This document shows positions 35,627 to 44,876 of a stretch of DNA of 64,000 bases, in pieces. Source of the stretch: Psychrobium sp051201665 (GTDB taxonomy: Bacteria; Pseudomonadota; Gammaproteobacteria; Enterobacterales; Psychrobiaceae); assembly GCF_051201665.1 (NCBI RefSeq), contig NZ_CP179210.1, positions 434,001 to 498,000 on the forward strand, given 5' to 3'. A model generated the notes under the pieces. It was not told the DNA's origin. It made no database searches and worked only from the letters and a program-made list of their open reading frames with translations. Every line of letters starts with the position of its first letter. Position 1 is the stretch's first letter. Position numbers and translations under genes: made by a program.

Positions 35627-37108
35627 ATGACGAAAGAAACTGAAGTGGACAAATTTAATTTGCTCTCATTCGAGGGTAAAATGAAGACTCTGCACCTTAG
35701 TTGGGTTGCCTTTTTTATCACTTTTGTAGTGTGGTTTAACTTCGCACCTTTGTTGGTTGCGGTGAAAGAATCATTGGGGCTGAGCTCACAAGAAATCAAA
35801 ACACTACTTATCTTAAACGTAGCGTTTACCATTCCAGCACGTGTCATTGTTGGTATGTTGACTGACAAATACGGCCCTCGTATTGTGTATTCGGCTCTCC
35901 TAGCTGTGTGTGCTATTCCTTGTTTCGCATTCGCATTGGCCGACACCTTTACTCAAGCTGCGATTGCCCGTTTTGCTTTAGGGTTAGTTGGCGCTGGTTT
36001 CGTTGTTGGTATCCGCTTGGTTTCGGAATGGTTCCCACACAATGAGTTAGGAACTGCTGAAGGAATTTACGGAGGCTGGGGCAACTTCGGCTCTGCCGCC
36101 GCAAAAATATCACTACCCGGTCTAGCACTGCTATTTGGAGGTGAAGACGGCTGGCGTTACGCCATGGGGGTTACTGGTGTTTTATCGCTGTTCTACGCTG
36201 TTGTTTTCTTTAAAAATGTATCTGATACGCCAAAAGGAGCGACTTATTATCGCCCTAAAAGCCTCAGCGCGATGGAAGTGACTTCCAAGGCTGATTTTTT
36301 CTTATTACTCATTATGAAGATCCCAATGTATGCAGCCTTGGCTCTGTTGGTGTGGAAACTCTCTTCTGGTGAGATTAGCTTATTAACTGAAGGCGCGGCC
36401 TTGTCGATTTATGGCGGTTTAGTACTCATTTACGTCTATGATTGCAACAACGTTTATAAAGTGAACAAAAATATATTTGTTGAAGAAGTCCCCGAGATCC
36501 ATCGTTACAAATTTAAACAAGTAGCGGTATTAAACGTGTTGTATTTCGCGACGTTCGGTTCTGAATTAGCCGTGATTTCAATGCTTGCATTATTCTTTCT
36601 TGAAACCTTTGAGTTATCGCCTGTCGCAGCTGGTATGGTAGCCGCGTCATATGCCTTTATGAACTTGATGTCTCGTCCAGGTGGTGGTTGGTTGTCAGAC
36701 AGGTTTGGCCGTAAGCCAGTACTCCTTATTTTGACTACGGGCCTCGCTGTCGGATACTTTGCAATGGGACTCATTGAAAGTTCATGGCCTGTGTGGTTGG
36801 CTGCTGTTACAGCGATGGCTTGTTCTTTTTTTGTACAAGCTGGTGAAGGGGCGGTTTTTGCTGCCGTGCCGTTAATTAAGCGTCGTATGACTGGTCAAAT
36901 TGCCGGCATGACAGGTGCTTATGGCAATGTAGGGGCCGTGGTGTACTTAACGATACTTTCAATGGTTGATTATTCAACGTTCTTCTTCGTGATCTCGGGT
37001 ACTGCGGTGCTAGGCTTAGGCGCTCTTTTGTTAATGGAAGAACCGGAAGGTCATATTGCTGAAGTGCAAGAGGATGGAACCGTTGAATTGATTTCAGTGA
37101 GTAACTAG
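35627..37108 (+). CDS. narK: Nitrate/nitrite transporter, MFS (NarK/NasA type)
   Basis: 493 residues with about 12 membrane helices. The NNP-family features are seen: RVIVGMLTDKYGPR (about 79-92), RFALGLVGAGFVVGIRLVSEWF (start about 114) with the glycine-rich nitrate signature GIYGGWGNFGSA, and AFMNLMSRPGGGWLSDRFGR in the second half. It imports nitrate for NasA in this block. The stop codon TAG is made by the last TA of the gene plus the first G of the 360-bp element at 37108, so the element inserted exactly at the stop without changing the protein. Confidence 0.95.
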   Translation: MTKETEVDKFNLLSFEGKMKTLHLSWVAFFITFVVWFNFAPLLVAVKESLGLSSQEIKTLLILNVAFTIPARVIVGMLTDKYGPRIVYSALLAVCAIPCFAFALADTFTQAAIARFALGLVGAGFVVGIRLVSEWFPHNELGTAEGIYGGWGNFGSAAAKISLPGLALLFGGEDGWRYAMGVTGVLSLFYAVVFFKNVSDTPKGATYYRPKSLSAMEVTSKADFFLLLIMKIPMYAALALLVWKLSSGEISLLTEGAALSIYGGLVLIYVYDCNNVYKVNKNIFVEEVPEIHRYKFKQVAVLNVLYFATFGSELAVISMLALFFLETFELSPVAAGMVAASYAFMNLMSRPGGGWLSDRFGRKPVLLILTTGLAVGYFAMGLIESSWPVWLAAVTAMACSFFVQAGEGAVFAAVPLIKRRMTGQIAGMTGAYGNVGAVVYLTILSMVDYSTFFFVISGTAVLGLGALLLMEEPEGHIAEVQEDGTVELISVSN

Positions 37109-37467
37109 GGTCTGTTGATCTTTGTGGTTCAAATTTTGTTCAATCTAAAAGGGTTTTGGGCACATGTTCATTGTTCCAGACTGAGCATAAGCACCCACAT
37201 CCCTGTGGGCGAGGCATGAGGATTGATGCTGGGTTTACCCCAGTGAATGACGAATAACGCCGCACAAAATACTTTTAGGTGAATCCTACGGACAGCATTT
37301 GTTTGTTATTTCTACGGCGTTATCGCCTATTCGTGTATTGCTACAGGGATGTAGCTCATTAGGATAATGCAGGAGCTATTATCGAGCCAGCTACACCACA
37401 TAGGCTCTGCCTTGTAGAAACCCCAAACAAATTGCTGCAAAAATGAACTCAAAAGATCAACAGACCC
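37108..37467. mobile_element. 360-bp non-autonomous element with inverted ends
   Basis: Perfect 16-bp terminal inverted repeats GGGTCTGTTGATCTTT (37108-37123) and its complement (37452-37467), with similarity extending to about 30 bp. TA on both sides (37106-37107, 37468-37469) fits a 2-bp target duplication. The interior has no ORF of note, so it needs a transposase from elsewhere. It separates narK from the kinase gene. Confidence 0.82.
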
Positions 37468-37558
37468 TAATTACGTAAGAAATAAGATGTTTGTTGTATA
37501 GTGCATCGACTGCATTGCCTTCATGGAAGAAGGCACTTAGCGAGGTGCGCTCATCTTC

Positions 37559-37603
37559 TATACCCAATCTCTGAAACCTGCATCTTGAAGTAGCTTGGGT
37601 ATA
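37559..37603. repeat. Intergenic palindrome TATACCCAA...TTGGGTATA
   Basis: 45-bp imperfect palindrome: 9-bp ends TATACCCAA / TTGGGTATA, centre TGCA with CTGAAA / TTGAAG arms. From memory this form is frequent between genes in Vibrio chromosomes, which would support a Vibrionaceae source for this block. Confidence 0.6.
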
Positions 37604-37669
37604 TTCAACACAAATTCAATTGTTTACAATAATTAGGGGGATAGTTCGCCCATTTTTAGGAGAGGGGTT

Positions 37670-39439
37670 GTGACAGATACGACAACGGCTATCGAGACAA
37701 AAAAGACACACAGCATTCTGAGTCTCAAATTTGGTGGAATTTCCGAAGCAGGCGCCAAGCCTGAAAATCAGGATGCGTTTGCGGCGCTGCAACCTGCCCC
37801 TTCAGTTCGAGAGCATAAAGGGAATGTTGTCTGTATTGCTGACGGTGTTAGCTGCAGCGACGACGCGAAACAAGCCAGCCAACTAAGTGTGACCACTTTT
37901 CTCAATGATTATTACTCCACCCCAGATGCATGGGCTGTAAAAGATTGCGCCGCTCGCGTTTTATCTTCTTTAAACTCATGGTTATATCATCATGGTAAAC
38001 AGGCCAGCTATAAGCAAAACCGGATGGTGACGACTTTTAGCGGTGCCGTCTTTAAATCCAATACAGCGTATTTATTTCACGTCGGTGATAGTCGAATTTA
38101 CTTGTTCAGAAATGGTAAGTTGAGACAGCTAACTAAAGATCACTGTCAGTTCACTTCCAAAGACAGCAGTTTCTTAATTAGAGCGCTGGGAATGGATAAT
38201 CATCTTCAAGTCGACTTTCATCATTTTGAACTCAACGTTGGTGACAGGTTTTTGTTCAGCACAGACGGTATTCATGAGTTCTTAACGGCAACACAATTAA
38301 CGGATGTTTTGTCTCGTGAAAAAGAAGGGCTGGAAGCATTGGCAAAAGAACTTTGCGCACAAGCCTTGGCGGCCGGAAGTACGGACAATCTTACCGCCTT
38401 TATCGCCGAAATTGAGAGTTTACCTAGACGAGATCTCAACGAGGTTTCTCGTGAATTGACTGCGTTTAAGGTACCGCCTATCTTGCGTCCCGGTGCGAAG
38501 ATCGACGACTTCAAGATTGAAAAGGTTGTGCATGTTGGCACGCGAAGTCACGTTTATGTCGCAAAACACGCTGTTAGTCAATGTGAGTTTGTGTTGAAAA
38601 TGCCGTCTGAAAACTTTAGTGATGACTTACCGTATTTAGAGGGCTTTGCTCGCGAGCAATGGATCGGCAGTCGCATAAATAGTCAGCGTATTATGCGTAT
38701 CTTCCCCCGCAGCGAATTCCAAGAGCACAGTCCGTTCTTGTACCACGTTTGTGAGTACGTGCGTGGCCGAACTTTACGGCAATGGATGTACGACAACCCC
38801 AGTCCTTCCTTCACACAAGTGCGTCTTGTGTCAACGGAGATTGTTGCGGCCGTTAGGGTAATGCAGCGCCTGTCAATGGTGCATCGTGATTTAAAGCCTG
38901 AAAATATCATGATCACTGACAGTAATAAAGTGAAACTTATTGACTTTGCAACGGTTCAAGTTGCTGGTTTAGAAGAAATTATATCGCCAATTGAAGGAGA
39001 ACAACTCGCAGGGGCGGTGGGCTATATAGCGCCAGAATATTTGATGGGTCACAAAGGTGTGCATCGTAGTGACATCTTTTCAGTGGGTGTCATCGTCTAT
39101 GAAATGTTGACAGGTCGTTTGCCATACAAGCCTGATTTACTGCAAAAACAACATATAAAAAGTGCTAGTCATTGGCGCTATATTCGAGCAAATACAGTAG
39201 ACAAAACGATTCCAGTTTGGATGGACTTAGCCTTGAAAAAGGCGACGGAACCAAACATTTTTAATCGATATCAAGCTATGTCGGAATTTGTTCAAGACTT
39301 AAAAATTCCAAATCGCAGCATGTTAAGCAAGTTGCAATCGGCGCCTTTGTTAGAGCGAAATCCACTCGCCTTTTGGAAAATGCTCTCAGGCGTGCTAGCG
39401 ATACTGCTCATTGCTCAATATATAATGTGCTTTGCTTGA
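37670..39439 (+). CDS. PP2C phosphatase-Ser/Thr kinase fusion with C-terminal membrane anchor
   Basis: 589 residues, GTG start at 37670 after AGGAGAGG. Residues about 15-255 are a PP2C phosphatase (NQDAF, CIADGVSCSDDAKQ near 55, FHVGDSRIYL near 138, STDGIHEF and SGS/GSTDNLTAF near 235). Residues about 275-545 are a kinase with lysine in FVLKMP, HRDLKPEN (405-412) and DFA in place of DFG; its glycine loop is poor (VVHVGTRSHVY). The last 20 residues form a membrane helix. The gene commonly sits in Vibrio-type nitrate assimilation clusters; its target is not known to me. Confidence 0.93.
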   Translation: MTDTTTAIETKKTHSILSLKFGGISEAGAKPENQDAFAALQPAPSVREHKGNVVCIADGVSCSDDAKQASQLSVTTFLNDYYSTPDAWAVKDCAARVLSSLNSWLYHHGKQASYKQNRMVTTFSGAVFKSNTAYLFHVGDSRIYLFRNGKLRQLTKDHCQFTSKDSSFLIRALGMDNHLQVDFHHFELNVGDRFLFSTDGIHEFLTATQLTDVLSREKEGLEALAKELCAQALAAGSTDNLTAFIAEIESLPRRDLNEVSRELTAFKVPPILRPGAKIDDFKIEKVVHVGTRSHVYVAKHAVSQCEFVLKMPSENFSDDLPYLEGFAREQWIGSRINSQRIMRIFPRSEFQEHSPFLYHVCEYVRGRTLRQWMYDNPSPSFTQVRLVSTEIVAAVRVMQRLSMVHRDLKPENIMITDSNKVKLIDFATVQVAGLEEIISPIEGEQLAGAVGYIAPEYLMGHKGVHRSDIFSVGVIVYEMLTGRLPYKPDLLQKQHIKSASHWRYIRANTVDKTIPVWMDLALKKATEPNIFNRYQAMSEFVQDLKIPNRSMLSKLQSAPLLERNPLAFWKMLSGVLAILLIAQYIMCFA

Positions 39440-39830
39440 GCCAAGTGCTGTTCTGGCATTGGCATAACACCGTTATCGCTTAATTGTGATACCCAGTTAC
39501 GTTGGCGGGGGGGTGACTTCTTTACCGATAACGCGATTGTCCATCTGCCAACAATTGACGGTTTCAACGTGACGAGGAGGTTTTGCAACGAAGCGTTTTG
39601 CGGCTTCAAATAATACCAATTGCATTAAGTAAGTGATCTTGTTGTGCGTAGAGAAAATCAGCTAAAACAAGGCGCTCGATTGACTAATAGCTGGCTATTA
39701 GGATTGAGAGCAACGCCATTTTAGTTAATTTTAACAAGTACAAGTGGGCAAATATTTAATGCAATTGGTATAATTTTATTTTGGCTTGTTCAAACGATAT
39801 TAATCCGGATTTGTAAGATGTAATTGACAC
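39415..39830 (-). pseudogene. Small unknown gene split by repeat D and frameshifted
   Basis: On the minus strand a GTG at 39830, preceded by GAGG, starts MSITSYKSGLISFEQAKIKL. The frame then enters repeat D. On the other side it resumes in frame as FEAAKRFVAKPPRHVETVNC, and, after a run of seven Cs (39508-39514 on the plus strand as Gs) that needs one base less, continues QRNWVSQLSDNGVMPMPEQ to a stop at 39415. Restored, it would be a protein of about 85 residues. I do not recognise it. Its end overlaps the end of the convergent kinase gene. Confidence 0.62.
39614..39770 (-). repeat. Palindromic MITE-like repeat, copy D
   Basis: 157 bp in reverse orientation, flanked by TAA on both sides (39611-39613, 39771-39773). 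It lies inside the nitrate block and splits the small gene at 39415-39830 cleanly: removing it with one TAA rejoins the frame. So the element moved after the block entered this genome. Confidence 0.92.
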
Positions 39831-39871
39831 GATAACCTCGTCAACGTTGCCGACCTGAGTTCAAGATAAAT

Positions 39872-40864
39872 CTATGCAAACAACTGAGCAAAAGGTTTGG
39901 AAGTACGGCTATGCCATATTTCGGTTGCGCAGCTCAGGGCTTGCTCTGACGTTATCGGCTCTAACAGGGTCAAAATGCTAGCGATAGTACCGATTACGGC
40001 TTGCGTTGCGTATTCAAAGTCTAACTCCCCTAACCATAACTGCTCTAGCTGGGCACAGTTGAGCTCTCTGGGTTTTATCTGTTTTTTATCTAATAGGGCG
40101 GGAAAATCGAGGCGCAGCGCTTGACCATTTTTGAGTAAGTGTTGGGTCACTGGGCGTTCTGGGTTTATCTCGACTTCCCCTCCTTCACCGCGAAGACAGG
40201 ATACGTTCTTATCGCCAATGAGTTGCGCTATTTCAATATGACGGGCGTCGAACTCACGATGGAAAACTCCATGGAAGCTATGGGGGGCAGCACTTGGGTT
40301 GAGTATTCTTGCCAGTGTATTAGCCGAACTTCTTAGGGCAAAAAGAGCGCGCATTTGCAGTAAGTCATCTAATTTAGGGTTACAATTTTTTAAATCGGTA
40401 TATGCGAAACCAAATTGCGCGAGGTGTGTTTTAGCATCGATGAGAGAATGTGCGATGGGAATATTGAGTTCTTTGAAAGCTTGTGGAACATAAAGCCGCT
40501 GTGAGTCAGGCTCTTGGCTGCCATGGATAAATATACGCTTTCCCGTTTGCGCCAATGCAATGATTGATAATATAAACCAAGGCAAATGACGGCGTTTACC
40601 AGCATAACAGCCTATGTCTAGATCGACGTCTAATTGAGAAAATCCTGCTAAGGTATGTTCGCGACAAGCGAGCACAAAGCCAGCAAGTTCTTCGCTGCTT
40701 TCTTCACGTACTCGCAGCAGCATTAAAAATGCACCGACTTGTTCTGGTTGGGCTTTGCCGCCTAGTAATAATTTATAAGCGCTATATGCCTGTGCTTGGC
40801 TGAGATAGTTTCCTGCGCGTTTTCCTTTTCCAATAATTTTTACGTATTGGCTAAACTCATTCAT
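39872..40864 (-). CDS. ybiB: TrpD2/YbiB-family glycosyl transferase-like protein
   Basis: 330 residues from ATG 40864, which is well spaced from AGAGG; a GTG at 40870 is also in frame. The fold is that of anthranilate phosphoribosyltransferase: N-terminal helices with LLLGGKAQPEQVGAFLMLLRVREE (part), then DIGCYAGKRRHLPW (about 78) replacing the GTGGD motif, so anthranilate PRT activity is doubtful. YbiB of E. coli binds nucleic acid. The start overlaps the cobA stop by 4 bp, so it is co-translated in nasA-cobA-ybiB. Confidence 0.88.
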   Translation of the reverse strand: MNEFSQYVKIIGKGKRAGNYLSQAQAYSAYKLLLGGKAQPEQVGAFLMLLRVREESSEELAGFVLACREHTLAGFSQLDVDLDIGCYAGKRRHLPWFILSIIALAQTGKRIFIHGSQEPDSQRLYVPQAFKELNIPIAHSLIDAKTHLAQFGFAYTDLKNCNPKLDDLLQMRALFALRSSANTLARILNPSAAPHSFHGVFHREFDARHIEIAQLIGDKNVSCLRGEGGEVEINPERPVTQHLLKNGQALRLDFPALLDKKQIKPRELNCAQLEQLWLGELDFEYATQAVIGTIASILTLLEPITSEQALSCATEIWHSRTSKPFAQLFA

Positions 40865-41772
40865 AAACACCTCTGTGCGACTTTGTAGTGAGGGTGAAGC
40901 ATTTCCGATTTAACCTCACTTCGTTGATTGATTACTTCACCAACCATGATAAGGGCTGGTCCAACCAAATCCGTGGATTTGAGATCTTCGCAAATCTGAG
41001 TCAAGTCGGAAATAAGGATCCTGTGTTGAGCAGTGGTGCCTTGATCGATTATTGCAATTGGAGTGCTGGCGGCTTTGCCAAACTCAATGAGGTTTTCAGC
41101 GATATCTGTAATTTTATTCATGCCCATATAAAACACTAATGTGTCATTAGAATCTGCGTAGTTTTGCCATTCATATTCGATATTCTCATTCTTAAAATGC
41201 GCTGTAACAAAACGTACCGAATGGGCGCAATCTCGATGAGTTAACGGTAAGCCAGACCAGGCTGCACAACCTGATGCTGCGGTGACACCCGGAACGATAG
41301 CAAAATTAATACTATGTTTAGTCAAGTGAGCGACTTCTTCGGCGGCGCGGCCAAATATGGAAGGATCGCCCCCTTTGAGGCGAACTAGATTTTTACCCGC
41401 TAATGCAAAGTGGGACATCAATTGACAAATTTGAGCCTGAGTCATACTGTGACTGCCACATTTTTTGCCCACAAAGACTTTTTCTACGTGTGCTGGGATC
41501 ATGGTTACTATATCAGGGCTCACCAAGTAGTCGTACAATACAACGTCGGTTTCTTGAAGCAGGCGGTGGGCCTTGAGGGTCAGAAGTTCGGCATCCCCAC
41601 AGCCTGCGCCCACAAGATAAACCTCACCGCGTTCGTGTTTTATTGGGTCTGTTTTTATCTGCTTAGCAACCTGCCTACGCATGATTTTTTCTAGGCGAAC
41701 AGCGGTTGATCTGAACCAGTTATTATGAAAATATTTTCCTAATGAATGTGAGGACAGCGAAAGATTAAACAT
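40861..41772 (-). CDS. cobA: Uroporphyrinogen-III C-methyltransferase
   Basis: 303 residues from ATG 41772, which has GGAG upstream and overlaps the nasA stop by 8 bp; the frame is open further up inside nasA. A 55-residue N-terminal extension precedes the methyltransferase core: VYLVGAGCGDAELLTLKA (about 50), VVLYDYLVSPD, GCxSHS-type KKCGSHSMTQ, RLKGGDPSIFGRAAEE (about 122) and VPGVTAASGCAAWSGLPLTHR (about 154). It makes precorrin-2 for sirohaem, the cofactor of NirB. It belongs to the nasA operon. Confidence 0.94.
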   Translation of the reverse strand: MFNLSLSSHSLGKYFHNNWFRSTAVRLEKIMRRQVAKQIKTDPIKHERGEVYLVGAGCGDAELLTLKAHRLLQETDVVLYDYLVSPDIVTMIPAHVEKVFVGKKCGSHSMTQAQICQLMSHFALAGKNLVRLKGGDPSIFGRAAEEVAHLTKHSINFAIVPGVTAASGCAAWSGLPLTHRDCAHSVRFVTAHFKNENIEYEWQNYADSNDTLVFYMGMNKITDIAENLIEFGKAASTPIAIIDQGTTAQHRILISDLTQICEDLKSTDLVGPALIMVGEVINQRSEVKSEMLHPHYKVAQRCL

Positions 41773-44488
41773 ATGGGGTCTCCGTATACAAAATGACGGT
41801 ATCTTCAAGGAAGCGTTCATTATCAATGGACTGACTGTTGAGTAATACCTGCAGCTCACCTTTGCATGAACCGCAGTTAGTGCCACATTTTAGTGCGTTA
41901 CCAAGCGTTTGGATGGAGTCGGCGCCTTCTTTCATCGCTTGTAGAATTTGGTTTTCACCAATGCGAAAACATGAGCAAATAATCTTTCCATTTAGGTATT
42001 CTGTACCCGTGGATCGGGATAATAGTTGGCTTACATCACTAGCGGAGACTGTGTCCGCATTGAATAGATCGTCAATCCATTGCGCGTTGACTAGTGCTTT
42101 GTCAGTTTGAAAGAATGCGACAAATTGAAGCTGATCCGCTAATAAACATACAATGCTCTGCGTGCCTTCGGCGCTACTTTCATAATAAGCCCAGTCGCCG
42201 TCTACATCGAATCGGGAGCGACACCATTGAAGTGGATCATATGAGGTGTCGCCCGTCGCAGCAATAAACTCATATCCAAAGTTGGTCTTGGCTTTGACCC
42301 AATAATCTGTCCCCATGTCTATGTCTTGTCGAGTAAATAAATGTATGTGGGCCGCGACCGCCGCCGCATGGATTTTTACGGCCACGTATTTGCTGTCGGG
42401 CTGCCCAGAAATGGGGTCAACGCGTTGACTGAAGCAATTAGATATATTGGCATTAGAAGCCGTCTGCTGGGTCCAATGGATTGGCGCAAATAAGGTTTTT
42501 CGACGCAGGCCTTTGTCAAATACACATGGCAATAATACGTGGCCAAACTCGCTGGTAACACCAACAAGTTGACCCTCTTCGATGCTTGTTAGCTTGGCAT
42601 CGGTGGGATGAATGGACAAAAATGGCTCTTTGGTGTGCTTTGCTAGAGAGAAACTGCGACCTGTACGCGTCATCGAATGCCATTGATCGCGGTAACGGCC
42701 ACTGTTTAAAAGTAACGGATATGCTTCACCTGGCTTACCTTTATTGGCGCTTTGTTCCACCGCAATAAACGTGGCTTTTCCCGAAGGCGTGAAATACAAA
42801 CCATCATTAAACATGCGAGCACAACCATTTGGATAAGTGTCGTTAACTGGCCAGCTGGTTGGCGTGAAGTTGTCGTACTGTTCTTGAGTAAGGGTTTGTA
42901 ACCCCGAGATGTCGAAGTCTCGGGCAGGGTGACCATTTGAGCCATTATTAAACCCTGACAAAGCAGCGTGTTCACGGAAAATTTCAACGGGATGTTCGTA
43001 ATTAAACGCGGTTTCAAATCCCATTTTCTTGGCGACGTCACATATTATTTGCCAGTCGTGCCGCGCTTCACCTGGTGCACTGATGATGCCGCGCTGACGC
43101 GAAATACGGCGCTCGGAATTGGTCACCATGCCGTTTTTTTCTGCCCATGTTGTTGCAGGGAAAGCGACGTCGGCATAGGCGAGCGTGTCATTTTTATCCA
43201 CGCAGTCAGAAACCACAACCAATTCACAATTCTCTAATGCCTCAATGACGGCATTTCGGTTAGGCAGGCTCACGAGTGGATTGGTTGCCATGATCCAAAC
43301 AGCCTTTATTTTACCGTCTTTGATGGCGTTAAACATATCTACGGCTTTTAAACCTTGCTCTTGGCATAGCGTTGGCGAGTCCCAAAAGGTTTGTACCGTT
43401 TCTCGGTGAGTGATGTCTTCGATGTTCATATGAGCTGCCAGCATGTTAGCCAGACCACCCACTTCGCGCCCACCCATTGCATTTGGTTGGCCAGTAATTG
43501 AGAAGGGGCCACTTCCTGCCTTGCCAATTTTACCTGTTGCCAGGTGACAATTGATGATGGCATTGCATTTGTCTACCCCTTGGAGCGACTGATTCACTCC
43601 TTGGGAATAGAAACTGATGGTGCTTGGCGATTGGGCGAACCATTTATAAAAAGTTTTAATGTGCTTAGCCGCCACACCACAGGTTTGAGAAACGGTGCAT
43701 AAATCGTATTGTTCAACGCTAGACTGAGTTAAATCAAATCCTTGACAATGGCGCTCGATGTATTCATTGTCGAGCGCCTGCTCTGTAATGAGATAATGCA
43801 ATAAACCGTTAAACAAACTCACATCACTGCCCGCTTTTAAAGGGATGAATAAGTCTGCAAACTCTGCTGTTGCCGTTTTACGTGGATCGATAACAACGAT
43901 TCTCAGGTTGGGGTTTGCGTCTTTTGCTGCTTGCATACGTTGAAACAGTACAGGATGGGTCCAGGCAGCATTGGAGCCAATTAACACTAACAAGTCAGTA
44001 ATCTCTATATCTTCATAGGTACATGGCACCGTGTCACTGCCCAAAGAGCGTTTATACGCTGCTACTGCTGACGACATACAAAGTCGAGAGTTTGTATCTA
44101 TGTTGGCGCTACCAATATAGCCCTTGATAAGCTTATTGGCGACGTAATAGTCCTCGGTGAGAATTTGACCAGAGACATAAAGAGCAACCGAGTTGGGACC
44201 GTATTTTTCAATCAGTTGATTAAATTTATCGGCAACAAAACTTGTTGCCGATCCCCAGCTCACAGGTTGGGAATTGATTTGTGGGGTTAACAAACGACCA
44301 TCATGGGAAATAGTCTCCAGCAGATTGGCGCCCTTGACACACAATTTCCCTAGGTTTGCTGGATGGCTTTTACTACCATTTAAGTCAGTGATAACACCGT
44401 TGATTGTCGTGATATCTACACCACATCCTACACCGCAATATGGGCAGGTGGTTTGACAGACATTTTGTTCGAAAATTTGTTTTGCCAT
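41765..44488 (-). CDS. nasA: Assimilatory nitrate reductase, catalytic subunit
   Basis: 907 residues. It reduces nitrate to nitrite in the cytosol. The N-terminal 4Fe-4S motif TTCPYCGVGCGVD (about 13-25, fourth Cys in GKLCVKG) leads into a molybdopterin oxidoreductase domain (DTNSRLCMSSAVAAYK, about 130) and a molydopterin dinucleotide-binding domain (LNSGRYRDQWHSMTRTG, about 590). The C-terminus has a BFD-type [2Fe-2S] domain with CSCFR, CGTNCGSC (about 845-885), the usual link to the electron donor. Downstream cobA and ybiB follow in one operon. Confidence 0.96.
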   Translation of the reverse strand: MAKQIFEQNVCQTTCPYCGVGCGVDITTINGVITDLNGSKSHPANLGKLCVKGANLLETISHDGRLLTPQINSQPVSWGSATSFVADKFNQLIEKYGPNSVALYVSGQILTEDYYVANKLIKGYIGSANIDTNSRLCMSSAVAAYKRSLGSDTVPCTYEDIEITDLLVLIGSNAAWTHPVLFQRMQAAKDANPNLRIVVIDPRKTATAEFADLFIPLKAGSDVSLFNGLLHYLITEQALDNEYIERHCQGFDLTQSSVEQYDLCTVSQTCGVAAKHIKTFYKWFAQSPSTISFYSQGVNQSLQGVDKCNAIINCHLATGKIGKAGSGPFSITGQPNAMGGREVGGLANMLAAHMNIEDITHRETVQTFWDSPTLCQEQGLKAVDMFNAIKDGKIKAVWIMATNPLVSLPNRNAVIEALENCELVVVSDCVDKNDTLAYADVAFPATTWAEKNGMVTNSERRISRQRGIISAPGEARHDWQIICDVAKKMGFETAFNYEHPVEIFREHAALSGFNNGSNGHPARDFDISGLQTLTQEQYDNFTPTSWPVNDTYPNGCARMFNDGLYFTPSGKATFIAVEQSANKGKPGEAYPLLLNSGRYRDQWHSMTRTGRSFSLAKHTKEPFLSIHPTDAKLTSIEEGQLVGVTSEFGHVLLPCVFDKGLRRKTLFAPIHWTQQTASNANISNCFSQRVDPISGQPDSKYVAVKIHAAAVAAHIHLFTRQDIDMGTDYWVKAKTNFGYEFIAATGDTSYDPLQWCRSRFDVDGDWAYYESSAEGTQSIVCLLADQLQFVAFFQTDKALVNAQWIDDLFNADTVSASDVSQLLSRSTGTEYLNGKIICSCFRIGENQILQAMKEGADSIQTLGNALKCGTNCGSCKGELQVLLNSQSIDNERFLEDTVILYTETPYV

Positions 44489-44647
44489 GGTTACTCACAA
44501 AAAACAGGTACGACGGATTGCTCAAGAGCGCTTTTGCTAATTTTTCTCGTTGACGGCGTGTCTAGTTAAATCTGGTTTAACGGTGTTTAATAGATAAGCC
44601 AATCGTTGTTACGAGCAGTTTACGCAATGTGTATTACATCTTTTCAT

Positions 44648-44665
44648 AAACAAACTTTGTGCCAG
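44648..44665 (-). promoter_or_regulatory. Sigma-54-type promoter of nasA
   Basis: On the minus strand CTGGCAC-AAAGT-TTGTTT: -24 exact, -12 TTGT in place of TTGC. A 160-bp leader follows to nasA; I see no clear terminator in it. Confidence 0.5.
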
Positions 44666-44748
44666 TTAATTAAGAAAGTGTAACTCTTTGTTATATATTG
44701 AAATTAATTAACTTCTAGATTGGGGGACGTTGTCACTGTAGGCCTTAA

Positions 44749-44765
44749 AGCACTATGTTGGTGCG
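44749..44765. promoter_or_regulatory. NtrC-like site upstream of nasA
   Basis: AGCAC-TATGTTG-GTGCG, matching the GCAC-N7-GTGC core of NtrC sites with both outer bases changed, 84 bp upstream of the sigma-54-like sequence. The rest of 44666-44876 shows nothing further. Confidence 0.42.
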
Positions 44766-44876
44766 TAATTGCTAGATTTAGTCTTAAATATCCTCGACTT
44801 GGGTGAGTATTGAAATCATGTCTTACCCGATTGTCGGTGTGGCGCTGTTAAACGTGATTATCTCAAGGACGTAAGC

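Noticed and set aside
42706..43041. 111-residue minus-strand ORF, and other short frames within nasA
   Set aside because: Alternative frames inside nasA; the nasA frame has all expected cofactor motifs.
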